DNA of 64,000 nucleotides, from NCBI RefSeq assembly GCF_021495345.1, contig NZ_CP099397.1, positions 1,550,001 through 1,614,000 of the forward strand, written 5' to 3'. Within the stretch, counting starts at the first letter, position 1. Each line of letters begins with the position of its first letter. The notes under the pieces are model-generated. The model worked only from the letters and a program-made list of their open reading frames with translations, made no database searches and was not told the DNA's origin. This DNA is from Pseudomonas hydrolytica. Its GTDB lineage: Bacteria; Pseudomonadota; Gammaproteobacteria; Pseudomonadales; Pseudomonadaceae. Position numbers and translations under genes: made by a program. Below are positions 18,443-26,008 of the stretch, one piece after another.

Positions 18443-19267
18443 CTATGGTTCCAGACGCTGCCTGGCCTCGTCGTGGGATTCTTGGATCAACGAGCCCCAT
18501 TGAGCGCTGTCCGCGTTCAGGGTCAGGGTAAATTCCTCATCGCCTTCGCCCTCTTCGACGAAGGTGACCAACCAGACGGCGCCCTGCTGGGAAATCTTCT
18601 GCCGCTTCCATTGCGCACTGTGGTGATCCATGTTCGCGACGTGCCGCCTGGCGTGGCACAGCGCGGCCTCTGGGGTATGCAGTGGGGGCGCTGGGCAATG
18701 GCTGTTGTGATTCAGATAGTGGTCGAACACCTCGTTGTCGCCAATGGCGTGAACGGCTTCGACGACCATCCTGCCTTGCTTGTCCATCAGGCCGCATTGG
18801 CCGCCGCGAAGCAGGGTGTGCTCGCCATGCCGTTCTTCCACGAAGGGGCCGTTGCACACCACTGCATGCCCGTAGTCGTAAGGCAGTAACAGATCGAAGC
18901 CGGGCGTCAGCACGGTTTCCAGTCGTGCGTCGATAAAGACCATTCGATCCTTCACCAGGCCTCGGGCAAGGCCCTCCCTGAAATAGTCGCAGCCATTGTC
19001 GAAGAACAGCACACGTTGCGAGCGCCCGTCCTGCAGCAGGTAGAAGGCTTCGCTCGCCGCGAGGACGACGCAGGCCATGCCGCTGCCGTCGAAGGCCAGG
19101 TTCTCGGCGTGTTCGCTGTTAAGCGTGAGCCGATCACCCTCAACCACGCCGCAGTCCTTGAAGTAGGCAACGCTGCCGTCGTCCTGTTTGCTGGGATAGA
19201 CGCAGGGCTCACCGGCCCAGACCAGAGACGAGCACAACGAAAGTGCCAAGAGGATGATGGACTTCAT
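18443..19267 (-). CDS. Exported hypothetical protein (WG-repeat-like)
   Basis: 274 aa from the ATG at 19267 with an AGGAAG ribosome site. Residues 1-19 are a clean signal peptide ([20 protein letters not shown]). The mature part repeats short beta units, e.g. [19 protein letters not shown] and [20 protein letters not shown], reminiscent of WG/KWG repeats, and carries several cysteines. It is probably periplasmic. No enzyme motif is visible. It is the last chromosomal gene before the integron array. Confidence 0.7.
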   Translation of the reverse strand: MKSIILLALSLCSSLVWAGEPCVYPSKQDDGSVAYFKDCGVVEGDRLTLNSEHAENLAFDGSGMACVVLAASEAFYLLQDGRSQRVLFFDNGCDYFREGLARGLVKDRMVFIDARLETVLTPGFDLLLPYDYGHAVVCNGPFVEERHGEHTLLRGGQCGLMDKQGRMVVEAVHAIGDNEVFDHYLNHNSHCPAPPLHTPEAALCHARRHVANMDHHSAQWKRQKISQQGAVWLVTFVEEGEGDEEFTLTLNADSAQWGSLIQESHDEARQRLEP

Positions 19268-19437
19268 GGGGCTTCCTGCGCTGTTCAGATTGTGGGCGGG
19301 GGCCAACGGCCTGGCTCCGCCCGTGATCAATATGCTGGCGGAAGTGCCGGCCATGCCGCTGTGACATGGCCCGGAAAGCATGAACCGGGCATGTGTGTTT
19401 CCACTCAATCGTGCTGAAGGAATGTGCACTCATTGAA

Positions 19438-19513
19438 TGCTAGCGTTTGGTTAAGGGGCGGGCTTTAGCCCGTCCCAGTGAGCGAAGCGAACGGTTTGAA
19501 CCAGTTGTTATGC
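19438..19513 (-). repeat. attC site 14 (array end, degenerate R')
   Basis: R'' GCATAAC at the right, hairpin arms GGGCGGGC/GCCCGTCC in the middle. The outer core is GCTAGCA instead of the usual GTTAGGC, so the distal boundary has decayed or marks the cassette-chromosome junction. Confidence 0.85.
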
Positions 19514-19516
19514 GTA

Positions 19517-19924
19517 CTACCACGCACAACCGTTACAGCCTTTTTTGAAATTGTAGCTTTCTAACTGCTCAAGCCTGTCTAGTGTTCTGCGTGTAAGGCA
19601 GATGCTGCGGCCAGAAGAAACTAGATTGTCGCTTTCCTTTCGTGGCTCGTGAAAAACACAGTCAGCGTCTCGAAACTTTACCCATAGCTGCTGTGCGGCT
19701 ACTAAGTTTTTCCTATTCTCAAGAACAGGAGAGTTTCTCAGCTTTGAGTATTGGTCATTTAGCTCTTTGTCCGCTTTTCTGTAAAGGGTAGAGTAACAGC
19801 CAGATATTTGTTTGTAAGACATATGTTCGCCGCACTCTTTCTCTTCTGATCTCAGGTTTTGTGAGTCAGCAAGAGAAAAGTTGGTGAAAATTATTGCCAG
19901 GATGAAAGCTAGCATTGAGCGCAC
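19517..19924 (-). CDS. Cassette 14: LprI-like (DUF1311) secreted protein
   Basis: 135 aa with a GTG start at 19924 preceded by AAGGA. Residues ~1-19 form a signal peptide (ending SLADSQ). The mature part has the YxxxxxCY pattern (ISGCYSTLYRKADKELNDQY) and QQLWVKFRDADC typical of the DUF1311/LprI domain found in periplasmic lysozyme-inhibitor-like proteins. Four or more cysteines suggest disulfides. It is the oldest-positioned cassette, farthest from attI. Lysozyme inhibition is only an analogy. Confidence 0.75.
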   Translation of the reverse strand: MRSMLAFILAIIFTNFSLADSQNLRSEEKECGEHMSYKQISGCYSTLYRKADKELNDQYSKLRNSPVLENRKNLVAAQQLWVKFRDADCVFHEPRKESDNLVSSGRSICLTRRTLDRLEQLESYNFKKGCNGCAW

Positions 19925-19940
19925 GCTGATTCCTTGGTGT

Positions 19941-20017
19941 GCATAACGTTTGGTTAAGGGGCGGGCTTTAGCCCGTCCCGAGAGAGCGAAGCGAACGACT
20001 TGAACCAGTTGTTAGGG
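19941..20017 (-). repeat. attC site 13
   Basis: Cores GCATAAC and GTTAGGG bound the element, with a GGGCGGGCTTTAGCCCGTCC hairpin inside. It terminates cassette 13. Confidence 0.92.
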
Positions 20018-20425
20018 CGCATCTCGCACGATTTTTAGATTGTGAACGGAGTTGTTCATGAATTTAATTACCAGTATAGAATTGTGCCAGCCTAAGCCGG
20101 AGCACTGTCCTAGCTCATATGAAAATGTTGAGTCAGAGATTTTATCTGGGGTTCCGAGGATTTCAGAGACTTGCTTTTGGGTTTTGCTTTTTAAGATTTC
20201 TTTTTGAATTAAATCCAGTGCCATTCCGCCACGCACGCAGCCAGGGTCATTGGTGATTTTGTACGGATTAGAACGTTCTACCCAGCTTGATGAACTGAAT
20301 GGTTCTGCACCCGATATCACATCAAAATAGTAACTCCATGTCAGAGCGGCAATAAAAAACACTATTGTTCCTATGGTAAGAAGTACAAGTGCTTGTATGG
20401 CTTTGAAAACAGCGCGAAACACCAT
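20012..20425 (-). CDS. Cassette 13: membrane-anchored small protein (SmpA/OmlA-like)
   Basis: 137 aa; AGGAAG precedes the ATG. One N-terminal membrane helix (~11-32, ALVLLTIGTIVFFIAALTW) is followed by an extracytoplasmic domain. Its KSKTQKQVSEILGTPDK segment resembles the helix-turn of SmpA/OmlA (BamE)-type folds, followed by a beta-rich tail with two cysteines. It is probably tethered to the inner membrane facing the periplasm. Function unknown. The stop lies inside the attC core. Confidence 0.65.
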   Translation of the reverse strand: MVFRAVFKAIQALVLLTIGTIVFFIAALTWSYYFDVISGAEPFSSSSWVERSNPYKITNDPGCVRGGMALDLIQKEILKSKTQKQVSEILGTPDKISDSTFSYELGQCSGLGWHNSILVIKFMNNSVHNLKIVRDAP

Positions 20426-20431
20426 GACGCT

Positions 20432-20507
20432 TCCTAACGTTTGGTTAAGGGGCCGGCTTTAGCCGGTCCCAGTGAGCGAAGCGAGCGACTTGAACCAGTT
20501 GTTATGC
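20432..20507 (-). repeat. attC site 12 (GGCCGGC variant)
   Basis: Cores TCCTAAC and GTTATGC. The central hairpin is GGCCGGCTTTAGCCGGTCC, a compensated variant of the common GGCGGGC...GCCCGTCC form. Confidence 0.92.
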
Positions 20508-20509
20508 GC

Positions 20510-20950
20510 TTACACGAATTCATACTCTGCTAATCCTGTGTTAGCCGAGCCTGTAAGGAAACGTATAAACAAAGTATGCTGGTAGCCTAGTTGCTCTCTA
20601 AATGCTTTGAGCTTTGATAGGTCTTTGAAGCTTTGTTCTTGGTTTGTGGACTTCTTTACTTCAATAGCTATTAAATTGTCATTGGTCATCCGTCGATGGA
20701 TGATTATGTCAGGAACAACATTGTGCTCGGAAGTTGAGCCTTCTGGCGAAATGGCATAAATAAGGCGTTTTATTTTTTCTATGTCTCGATTGTACTCGCA
20801 GTCAACGTGCCAGCCAGAAAATGCCCCAGCCAGTTTCATTGCAAGTTGATGAGAGATGGCTTGCTCGCTAGAGTCGTTTGCCAGTAACTGATGCTGTTCT
20901 GCAACGAATTCGTGAAGCAGGGTTTCAAGGTTAATGTCTTGGACTAACAC
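20510..20950 (-). CDS. Cassette 12: PD-(D/E)XK nuclease-like protein
   Basis: 146 aa with a GTG start and GGAGAG ribosome site. Asp81 in VVPDIIIH followed by IAIEVKK (Glu97, Lys99) forms the D-x(n)-ExK core of restriction-endonuclease-like folds, and the order helix, beta hairpin, beta strand fits. No partner methylase or helicase lies beside it, so it may be a minimal nuclease, a DNA-binding relative, or half of a lost system. Defence is a plausible role but inferred. Confidence 0.65.
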   Translation of the reverse strand: MLVQDINLETLLHEFVAEQHQLLANDSSEQAISHQLAMKLAGAFSGWHVDCEYNRDIEKIKRLIYAISPEGSTSEHNVVPDIIIHRRMTNDNLIAIEVKKSTNQEQSFKDLSKLKAFREQLGYQHTLFIRFLTGSANTGLAEYEFV

Positions 20951-20965
20951 TTTACTCTCCTAAGT

Positions 20966-21042
20966 GCATAACGTTTGGTTAAGGGGCCGGCTTTAGCCGG
21001 TCCCGAGTGAGCGAAGCGAACGACTTGAACCATTTGCTAGGC
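20966..21042 (-). repeat. attC site 11 (GGCCGGC variant)
   Basis: Cores GCATAAC and a mutated GCTAGGC. Hairpin GGCCGGCTTTAGCCGGTCC. Confidence 0.9.
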
Positions 21043-21585
21043 CTTTAGTCTTCTTACCTGCTCAGAATACCAGTTGGAAAATTCTCTAGATGCTCGATAG
21101 AAAGAGAACTCTGTGCACCTGTAGGTTCTGACAACTTCTTGCTTGTAGTCGTAGTTGAGTATTTTGATGTGCTCACTTGGTGGCTTTAGAATAAAAGACT
21201 TTCCACCTCGGTCGAACATTTCACCCCAGTTAGTAAGAAAATCAAATTTTGAATATTTTTCAGCATCTCTGATTGTTTCTTCTAATGTTCTGAGGTCGTC
21301 GATTTCTATATTTCCATGATGCCCATAAAGCGTGCCATCAAGAAAATTCCAAATTTCTACGTCGCTTAGGCTTTCTAGCTCTTTCGTCCATAGTGCATCT
21401 AGTCTTTTAGATATTTCTTGGAAACTTGCGTGGCAATTGTATAAGCCGCAGTGTGGGTCATCAAAATCGCCGATTTGTGTGCCCGATACCCATATGCATA
21501 GCCGGCCCCATGGTTCAGAAGGCGGTTCTAAATGTGGCTCGATCATCGCCTCAATTGCGAAGTCTGACTTGTTGCCGAAGATCAT
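21037..21585 (-). CDS. Cassette 11: Imm42-family immunity protein
   Basis: 182 aa. The start MIFGNKSDFAIEAMIEP, the WGRLCIWVSGTQIGDF block and the CGLYNC run are what I recognise as Imm42, an immunity family first described in bacterial polymorphic-toxin loci. No toxin gene is linked, so this is an orphan immunity gene that may neutralise toxins from competitors. No strong ribosome site precedes the ATG. The stop overlaps attC. Confidence 0.75.
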   Translation of the reverse strand: MIFGNKSDFAIEAMIEPHLEPPSEPWGRLCIWVSGTQIGDFDDPHCGLYNCHASFQEISKRLDALWTKELESLSDVEIWNFLDGTLYGHHGNIEIDDLRTLEETIRDAEKYSKFDFLTNWGEMFDRGGKSFILKPPSEHIKILNYDYKQEVVRTYRCTEFSFYRASREFSNWYSEQVRRLKA

Positions 21586-21594
21586 CCGTGGATT

Positions 21595-21670
21595 GCCTAA
21601 CGTTTGGTTAAGGGGCGGGCTTTAGCCCGTCCCAGTGAGCGAAGCGAACGGTTTGAACCACTAGTTAGAG
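21595..21670 (-). repeat. attC site 10
   Basis: Cores GCCTAAC and GTTAGAG with the common GGCGGGC...GCCCGTCC hairpin. Confidence 0.92.
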
Positions 21671-22099
21671 GTCACGCCAGAGTTCGCCTTCATCGGCGCA
21701 GTCTTGCAGAAGCTGTGCACGTGATTCTAGCTGTGGCGAAAGGGCTTTCCAATCTGCGGAAGATCCGACGGAGAATCCTGGCGATGACTCTCCACGCGCC
21801 ATAGAAACTGCCGCACTGAGCCAACGGGTAGCAATAGCTTTAAGGGCATCGCGAGGATGTTTTATTTTTTCAGCAGACACATAGTCTGTTGGAAGGTCAC
21901 CGCAAATTACCCACCAGCCAACCCAGCCGGGACTTGATTTGCTCTCGATGGCCCAGATGGAAACGTAAGGCATCAAATGCCAAGCAGGCCATTCTCCAAT
22001 TCGGCCATGCTCTACTTGGTGAACTTTCAAGTAATCGGCGACTTCGTTGCGGCGCTCACTGCACCACTTCTCTTCGACTTCCGAACTGTCGTATGTCAT
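21665..22099 (-). CDS. Cassette 10: DUF4826-like protein
   Basis: 144 aa soluble protein. The block YVSIWAIESKSSPGWVGWW followed by VICGDLPTDY matches my recollection of DUF4826 proteins. It has no signal or catalytic motif. The function of the family is not known; its place among immunity-type cassettes hints at a similar use (inference). Confidence 0.65.
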   Translation of the reverse strand: MTYDSSEVEEKWCSERRNEVADYLKVHQVEHGRIGEWPAWHLMPYVSIWAIESKSSPGWVGWWVICGDLPTDYVSAEKIKHPRDALKAIATRWLSAAVSMARGESSPGFSVGSSADWKALSPQLESRAQLLQDCADEGELWRDL

Positions 22100-22106
22100 T
22101 GATGAT

Positions 22107-22183
22107 CTCTAACGTTTGGTTAAGGGGCCGGCTTTAGCCGGTCCCGAGTGAGCGAAGCGAACGGTTTGAACCAATTGTTATAC
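22107..22183 (-). repeat. attC site 9 (GGCCGGC variant)
   Basis: Cores CTCTAAC and GTTATAC. Hairpin GGCCGGCTTTAGCCGGTCC. Confidence 0.92.
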
Positions 22184-22221
22184 GGTGATTTTCGGGAGAC
22201 CATACTTTGTTGATACTAAAT

Positions 22222-22533
22222 TTAGTACATGAACTGAAATTTTTTTATTTCGGCATCTAGGTTTGACGAATTTTGGAGTTGTTGTAATGGGATCTGTATA
22301 GAGGCTTCCAGTTCTTTATGTTTGTTGATGCGCCCTATTTCTACTTTTTGTGAGGTGTCTGCTCCATATTTGACAATGAGGCTGACTTTATCAAATGGGG
22401 CACTTGTAGACCAGCCGGATAACCTCATGCACTCGGAAAGGTCTTTAGATGCCTGCAACAAGGCAGGTCCAAAGCCTTTTACTTTTCCTTTGACTAAACC
22501 TACGCCGCCTAGAAGGAGAAGGTAATCGTTCAT
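22222..22533 (-). CDS. Cassette 9: small protein, possible Imm39-like immunity protein
   Basis: 103 aa. The beginning LLLGGVGLVKGKVKGFGPAL and the APFDKVSLIVKYG strand resemble Imm39-type immunity proteins as I recall them. The assignment is tentative. It has no signal peptide and a predicted alpha/beta fold. About 38 bases of non-coding DNA lie between its stop and attC. Confidence 0.5.
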   Translation of the reverse strand: MNDYLLLLGGVGLVKGKVKGFGPALLQASKDLSECMRLSGWSTSAPFDKVSLIVKYGADTSQKVEIGRINKHKELEASIQIPLQQLQNSSNLDAEIKKFQFMY

Positions 22534-22542
22534 GAGAAGTCC

Positions 22543-22618
22543 GTATAACGTTTGGTTAAGGGGCGGGCTTTAGCCTGTCCCAGTGAGCGCAGCGAACGGT
22601 TTGAACCACTAGTTAGGT
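22543..22618 (-). repeat. attC site 8 (one hairpin mismatch)
   Basis: Cores GTATAAC and GTTAGGT. The hairpin reads GGCGGGCTTTAGCCTGTCC, so one stem pair is a G-T wobble/mismatch. Confidence 0.9.
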
Positions 22619-22695
22619 TTCACGCCGTGGCCCGGTGGATAACAGTCCACGTAACTGACGGCTTCAACTTCGCACTCGGGATAAATCCAGGTTTG

Positions 22696-22944
22696 TCAAT
22701 TTTTCTTTAGCCAAGCCACTGACACTGCGCCAGTTTCATGCTTTGCTTCGGCAGGAAACACCAACTCGGTTTGTCCGGCATGATGGCCAGATGAACATAT
22801 CAGCTTATAAAACGTTGGTGAATCATGTTCTTCGATAATCATGAAGTCGACGATTTTCTCAAATGGAGCTTTTGCCGGGAAACGGAATACCACACCTCTT
22901 CCAAAAGATTTTTTCTTGCAGTTTGCAAGTGGGCGCCAATTCAT
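22696..22944 (-). CDS. Cassette 8: Imm45-like small immunity protein
   Basis: 82 aa. GRGVVFRFPAKAPFEKIVDF followed by ICSSGHHAGQ resembles Imm45-family immunity proteins. It is small and beta-rich with no signal peptide. About 77 bases between its stop and attC are non-coding. As in cassettes 9 and 11, no matching toxin is present. Confidence 0.55.
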   Translation of the reverse strand: MNWRPLANCKKKSFGRGVVFRFPAKAPFEKIVDFMIIEEHDSPTFYKLICSSGHHAGQTELVFPAEAKHETGAVSVAWLKKN

Positions 22945-22950
22945 CGTGTG

Positions 22951-23026
22951 ACCTAACGTTTGGTTAAGGGGCGGGCTTTAGCCCGTCCCAGTGAGCGAAG
23001 CGAACGGTTTGAACCAGTTGTTAGGG
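22951..23026 (-). repeat. attC site 7
   Basis: Cores ACCTAAC and GTTAGGG with the common hairpin. Confidence 0.92.
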
Positions 23027-23031
23027 CTGAC

Positions 23032-23529
23032 TCAAAGCCTATTCATTCGCTTTAGCCTTGATGCAAAGCTGAGGGCTACGTAGTAAGGAAGGCTTATAAG
23101 GCTTCCAACTGCAAGGGGCTTCCAGCCAGTGACTTCAAATATTATTTCTGACAAGCTTGCTCCGACCATAAAAAGGAAGCCATATAGAAGACTATGAACA
23201 ATGGTTCCGGATATTAGTATGTTTGGAGCTTGAAGTAATCGTATTGAAATTTCTTTATCTGCAACTGATTTCCAGTTTTCTATGGCTTTGTTGATTCCGT
23301 GTGCGCAAAGCGCTCCGCACGTTATGAATAAAGTAAGAAGCGCAATGGAGAAATAGTTAAATGAAGCGGTTTCAATTTCTAGGATTGGGATAAGATACGG
23401 TGATTCATGTTTTCCGTTGATTGCCGATAGGTAAGCTATCCCTGAAACGGTAAGGCCGGCTATCAAGGACTTTTGAGCTAGCTCAAGTGCGCTGTGATAG
23501 TACTCTATGGCTAGTTCATCTAGGTTCAT
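23032..23529 (-). CDS. Cassette 7: integral membrane protein
   Basis: 165 aa with about four membrane helices (approx. 20-36, 58-78, 100-122 and 137-155), separated by a cytoplasmic-type loop rich in K/E (INKAIENWKSVADKEISIR). No family recognised. An AGGG lies upstream of the ATG. Possible roles are membrane immunity or a small effector, with no direct evidence. Confidence 0.65.
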   Translation of the reverse strand: MNLDELAIEYYHSALELAQKSLIAGLTVSGIAYLSAINGKHESPYLIPILEIETASFNYFSIALLTLFITCGALCAHGINKAIENWKSVADKEISIRLLQAPNILISGTIVHSLLYGFLFMVGASLSEIIFEVTGWKPLAVGSLISLPYYVALSFASRLKRMNRL

Positions 23530-23539
23530 GCTGATTTGG

Positions 23540-23615
23540 CCCTAACGTTTGGTTAAGGGGCGGGCTTTAGCCCGTCCCAGTGAGCGGAGCGAACGGTTTG
23601 AACCAGTTGTTATGC
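23540..23615 (-). repeat. attC site 6
   Basis: Cores CCCTAAC and GTTATGC with the common hairpin; GAGCGGAGCGAACGG replaces GAGCGAAGCGAACGG. Confidence 0.92.
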
Positions 23616-24062
23616 ATTCACAAGCCCCTTGAATTGCTCAATAGGAAAGTCATGCTCAACCCACAGCTCTTTATATTTTTCAGGCCCAATGTTCTGGTGT
23701 ATTTGCCACAAAATTTGCGTAATTTGCTGAACGATTTGTAGGGCAGGGCAGGTTCCTTGCAAAAGAACCCTGTAGTTTTCCTCTTGAACCATTCCCCAGC
23801 TTTGCCAATCGTCAAACCAGCGAGCTTCATAGACTGCGTTATCTTCTGTGATGCTTACGAGGAGTTGTAGTTCACCCGGCTCGTCCATAAATATTGCTTT
23901 CGCATTTTTGCTGCCTGATTTTATTTGCAGTGCCATTAGCGAAAGATCAAGCAAGCTGTCGTGCAAGTATGAAACTTGACTGCTTATTGAGTCTGCTTCA
24001 TTGCTAAAGCAAATCTTTGCCCATCCATGTTCTTCTAACTGATACTCAATTATGAATTTCAT
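23610..24062 (-). CDS. Cassette 6: immunity-like hypothetical protein
   Basis: 150 aa soluble protein. A beta-rich N-terminal half (KFIIEYQLEEHGWAKICF, then DEPGELQLLVSITED) is followed by helices near the C-terminus. The acidic, beta-sheet-plus-helix character is like many small immunity proteins, but I cannot name the family. The start lies only a few bases after the attC core and has no Shine-Dalgarno sequence. Confidence 0.6.
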   Translation of the reverse strand: MKFIIEYQLEEHGWAKICFSNEADSISSQVSYLHDSLLDLSLMALQIKSGSKNAKAIFMDEPGELQLLVSITEDNAVYEARWFDDWQSWGMVQEENYRVLLQGTCPALQIVQQITQILWQIHQNIGPEKYKELWVEHDFPIEQFKGLVNA

Positions 24063-24065
24063 TTT

Positions 24066-24141
24066 GCATAACGTTTGGTTAAGGGGCGGGCTTTAGCCCG
24101 TCCCAACGAGCAGAGCGAGTGATTTGAACCACTAGTTAGGC
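24066..24141 (-). repeat. attC site 5 (divergent flank)
   Basis: Cores GCATAAC and GTTAGGC. The segment between hairpin and inner core reads AACGAGCAGAGCGAGTGATTT, noticeably different from the other sites. Confidence 0.9.
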
Positions 24142-24142
24142 T

Positions 24143-24571
24143 TTACGTGGAAAGCTTAAAGAATTGCTCAAATTTCTCATCAATTTCTTTTAGCTCTTGA
24201 GAAAACCAGAGCTTTATCTGAGTTTGCTCATGAAGATTTTTCTTCCGATCTTCACCTTGAAGCCCGGGCAAGGTTCCCTCAAGCGCTTGTAGGGTGACGG
24301 CTTTTTTATAAATATCGTCCACGAGATATTTGACCCACGAGGCGCAACCGAAAACAAAATATGCTTGTTTGGTTTTTTGCAAGAACTCAATGTCTTTGTT
24401 TGGGGGGACTCCGCCTTCGATCACAATTGACGCCATAAAACTAGTTATCTGCTCATACACAGAATATCTACGATCAAAAAGCTCATGTTTCAGTCGTTGC
24501 TTATTGGTGAACCATTCACGCCACGCAACAAAGGCAACCAGTATTGAGACCAGAATGGTTAGATTCTCCAT
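24143..24571 (-). CDS. Cassette 5: single-helix membrane-anchored protein
   Basis: 142 aa. The N-terminal helix (~4-19, LTILVSILVAFVAW) anchors it, followed by a basic WFTNKQRLKHELFDRRYSVY segment and a mostly helical cytoplasmic domain. This layout is common among uncharacterised gammaproteobacterial and integron cassette proteins. An AGGTAG lies upstream of the ATG. Function unknown. Confidence 0.65.
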   Translation of the reverse strand: MENLTILVSILVAFVAWREWFTNKQRLKHELFDRRYSVYEQITSFMASIVIEGGVPPNKDIEFLQKTKQAYFVFGCASWVKYLVDDIYKKAVTLQALEGTLPGLQGEDRKKNLHEQTQIKLWFSQELKEIDEKFEQFFKLST

Positions 24572-24583
24572 GTTTCTACCTTT

Positions 24584-24659
24584 GCCTAACGTTTGGTTAA
24601 GGGGCGGGCTTTAGCCCGTCCCAGTGAGCGAAGCGAACGGTTTGAACCACTTGTTAGCT
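24584..24659 (-). repeat. attC site 4
   Basis: Cores GCCTAAC and GTTAGCT with the common hairpin. Confidence 0.92.
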
Positions 24660-25354
24660 TATTCCTCACCAATTTGGTCGATGCTACGAAGCAGTAACCG
24701 ACCAAGAGGTGTAATTGAATACCCATTGGCTTTTATCATGCCTGTCTTATCATCAAATTCTGGTAGCTCACCTTTTTTTGCTCTCTTAAATCCTGGTCGC
24801 AATAGTCCCAGACTTGCAAGATGGGCCTTATGGGTTTGATGGAGAACGTGTTTATCTAATTCTTCTTGGCTGCCACCAAGGTAGGCGAATGATGGCTGCA
24901 ATGCGTCTTGATGTATCTTGAAAAATTCTTCGGAGTCTGGTTCTCCGTGATGCAGTGTATAGGATTTCAATATTATTATTTCGAGATCATTGAGTTGGCC
25001 GAGTATAGATAGTAGCCGTTTATTCTCAATGTATTCTAGGCGGTCATTCGTAAGACTATTTTTGAGAAGTGAGGCTATGTAGTCTTTTCTTTCTTCACTA
25101 AGGGCCCTAGCGGCCTGAAGAAATCCATCCTCAATCAGGTCTACTGATTTGGGAGTAACGATTTTTTCTTCAACCTTTGATTTTTCTTCTTCGGCAATCT
25201 TCGATTCGATAAGCTTTAGCAGGGATTCAATTCTGTCAATTCTTTGGTTTGGTATTATTGCGCCAATAATCTCTGCAGCCAATGGTCCAACAAATGGAAT
25301 AGCTCCGACTAGACCTTTACCTAAGATAGTTGCAATATCCGTATTTTTTGACAT
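24659..25354 (-). CDS. Cassette 4: Gly-rich hydrophobic N-terminus plus helical domain
   Basis: 231 aa with a CGGAGA ribosome site. Residues ~8-34 are hydrophobic and glycine-rich (ATILGKGLVGAIPFVGPLAA), like amphipathic or pore-forming helices. A charged coiled coil (~40-65) follows, then a helical region, and a C-terminal segment (~190-231, NGYSITPLGRLLLRSI) that resembles a winged-helix end. The combination of membrane-active helix and regulatory helical domain is seen in some abortive-infection effectors. No family is recognised, and this role is inference. Confidence 0.6.
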   Translation of the reverse strand: MSKNTDIATILGKGLVGAIPFVGPLAAEIIGAIIPNQRIDRIESLLKLIESKIAEEEKSKVEEKIVTPKSVDLIEDGFLQAARALSEERKDYIASLLKNSLTNDRLEYIENKRLLSILGQLNDLEIIILKSYTLHHGEPDSEEFFKIHQDALQPSFAYLGGSQEELDKHVLHQTHKAHLASLGLLRPGFKRAKKGELPEFDDKTGMIKANGYSITPLGRLLLRSIDQIGEE

Positions 25355-25368
25355 AAAGTCTCCGTGAA

Positions 25369-25444
25369 AGCTAACGTTTGGTTAAGGGGCGGGCTTTAGC
25401 CCGTCACAGTGAGCGAAGCGAACGGTTTGAACCAGTTGTTAGGC
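25369..25444 (-). repeat. attC site 3
   Basis: Cores AGCTAAC and GTTAGGC. The hairpin 3' arm reads GCCCGTCAC, with one changed base. Confidence 0.92.
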
Positions 25445-25918
25445 ATCAGAACTTGCGCTGGTTGCTGAACTGAGTGACTTGCCCATGAAGACGCTGAGCG
25501 GATGCTCGGGATATGAGCCGAATGCGCCTCGACGCGTATAGCCTTGATTTGTGTAGAACCTCAGTGCCTCCGGTTGATATGGCCCGGTTTCAAGCATGAG
25601 CTCTCTGCAGCCTGACTCGTACGCACTTGCCTCTAGGGTGGCGATGAGTTTCTTTGCAATACCTTTGCCCCTGGCTTCGGGTAGCACATACATGCGCTTG
25701 ACCTCGCCGTATAAGTCATTCATGACGACAGCGCCACAGCCTAGGGCAGCGTGTTGTTCATCTCTTGCAACGACAAAAAGGACATTGGGTTTGGAGAGTG
25801 ACGCGAGGTCGAGCGCATAACGCGCCTCTGCCGGATACAGAGAGTCTTGATAAGCATCGAGATCTGCGATGAGAGCTATGACATCCGGCTGATTGGGGGA
25901 CTCTTGTTCGACGCGCAT
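25439..25918 (-). CDS. Cassette 3: GNAT-family N-acetyltransferase
   Basis: 159 aa. The acetyl-CoA binding motif A is VKRMYVLPEARGKGIAKKLI (R-G-K-G-I-A), followed by CRELMLETGPYQPEALRFY and an F-Y-x-x-x-G-Y motif typical of GNATs. The substrate is unknown. Acetyltransferases are frequent integron cargo, including drug-modifying ones, but nothing here shows antibiotic specificity. The TAA stop is formed within the attC core. Confidence 0.85.
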   Translation of the reverse strand: MRVEQESPNQPDVIALIADLDAYQDSLYPAEARYALDLASLSKPNVLFVVARDEQHAALGCGAVVMNDLYGEVKRMYVLPEARGKGIAKKLIATLEASAYESGCRELMLETGPYQPEALRFYTNQGYTRRGAFGSYPEHPLSVFMGKSLSSATSASSDA

Positions 25919-25931
25919 AGTGGATTCTGAT

Positions 25932-26008
25932 GCCTAACGTTTGGTTAAGGGGCGGGCTTTAGCCCGTCCCGAGTGAGCGAAGCGAGCGGCTTGAAGCAGT
26001 TGTTAGCC
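25932..26008 (-). repeat. attC site 2
   Basis: Cores GCCTAAC and GTTAGCC. The inner side reads CGGCTTGAAGCAGTTG, a one-base variant of the usual GAACCAGTTG. Confidence 0.92.
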
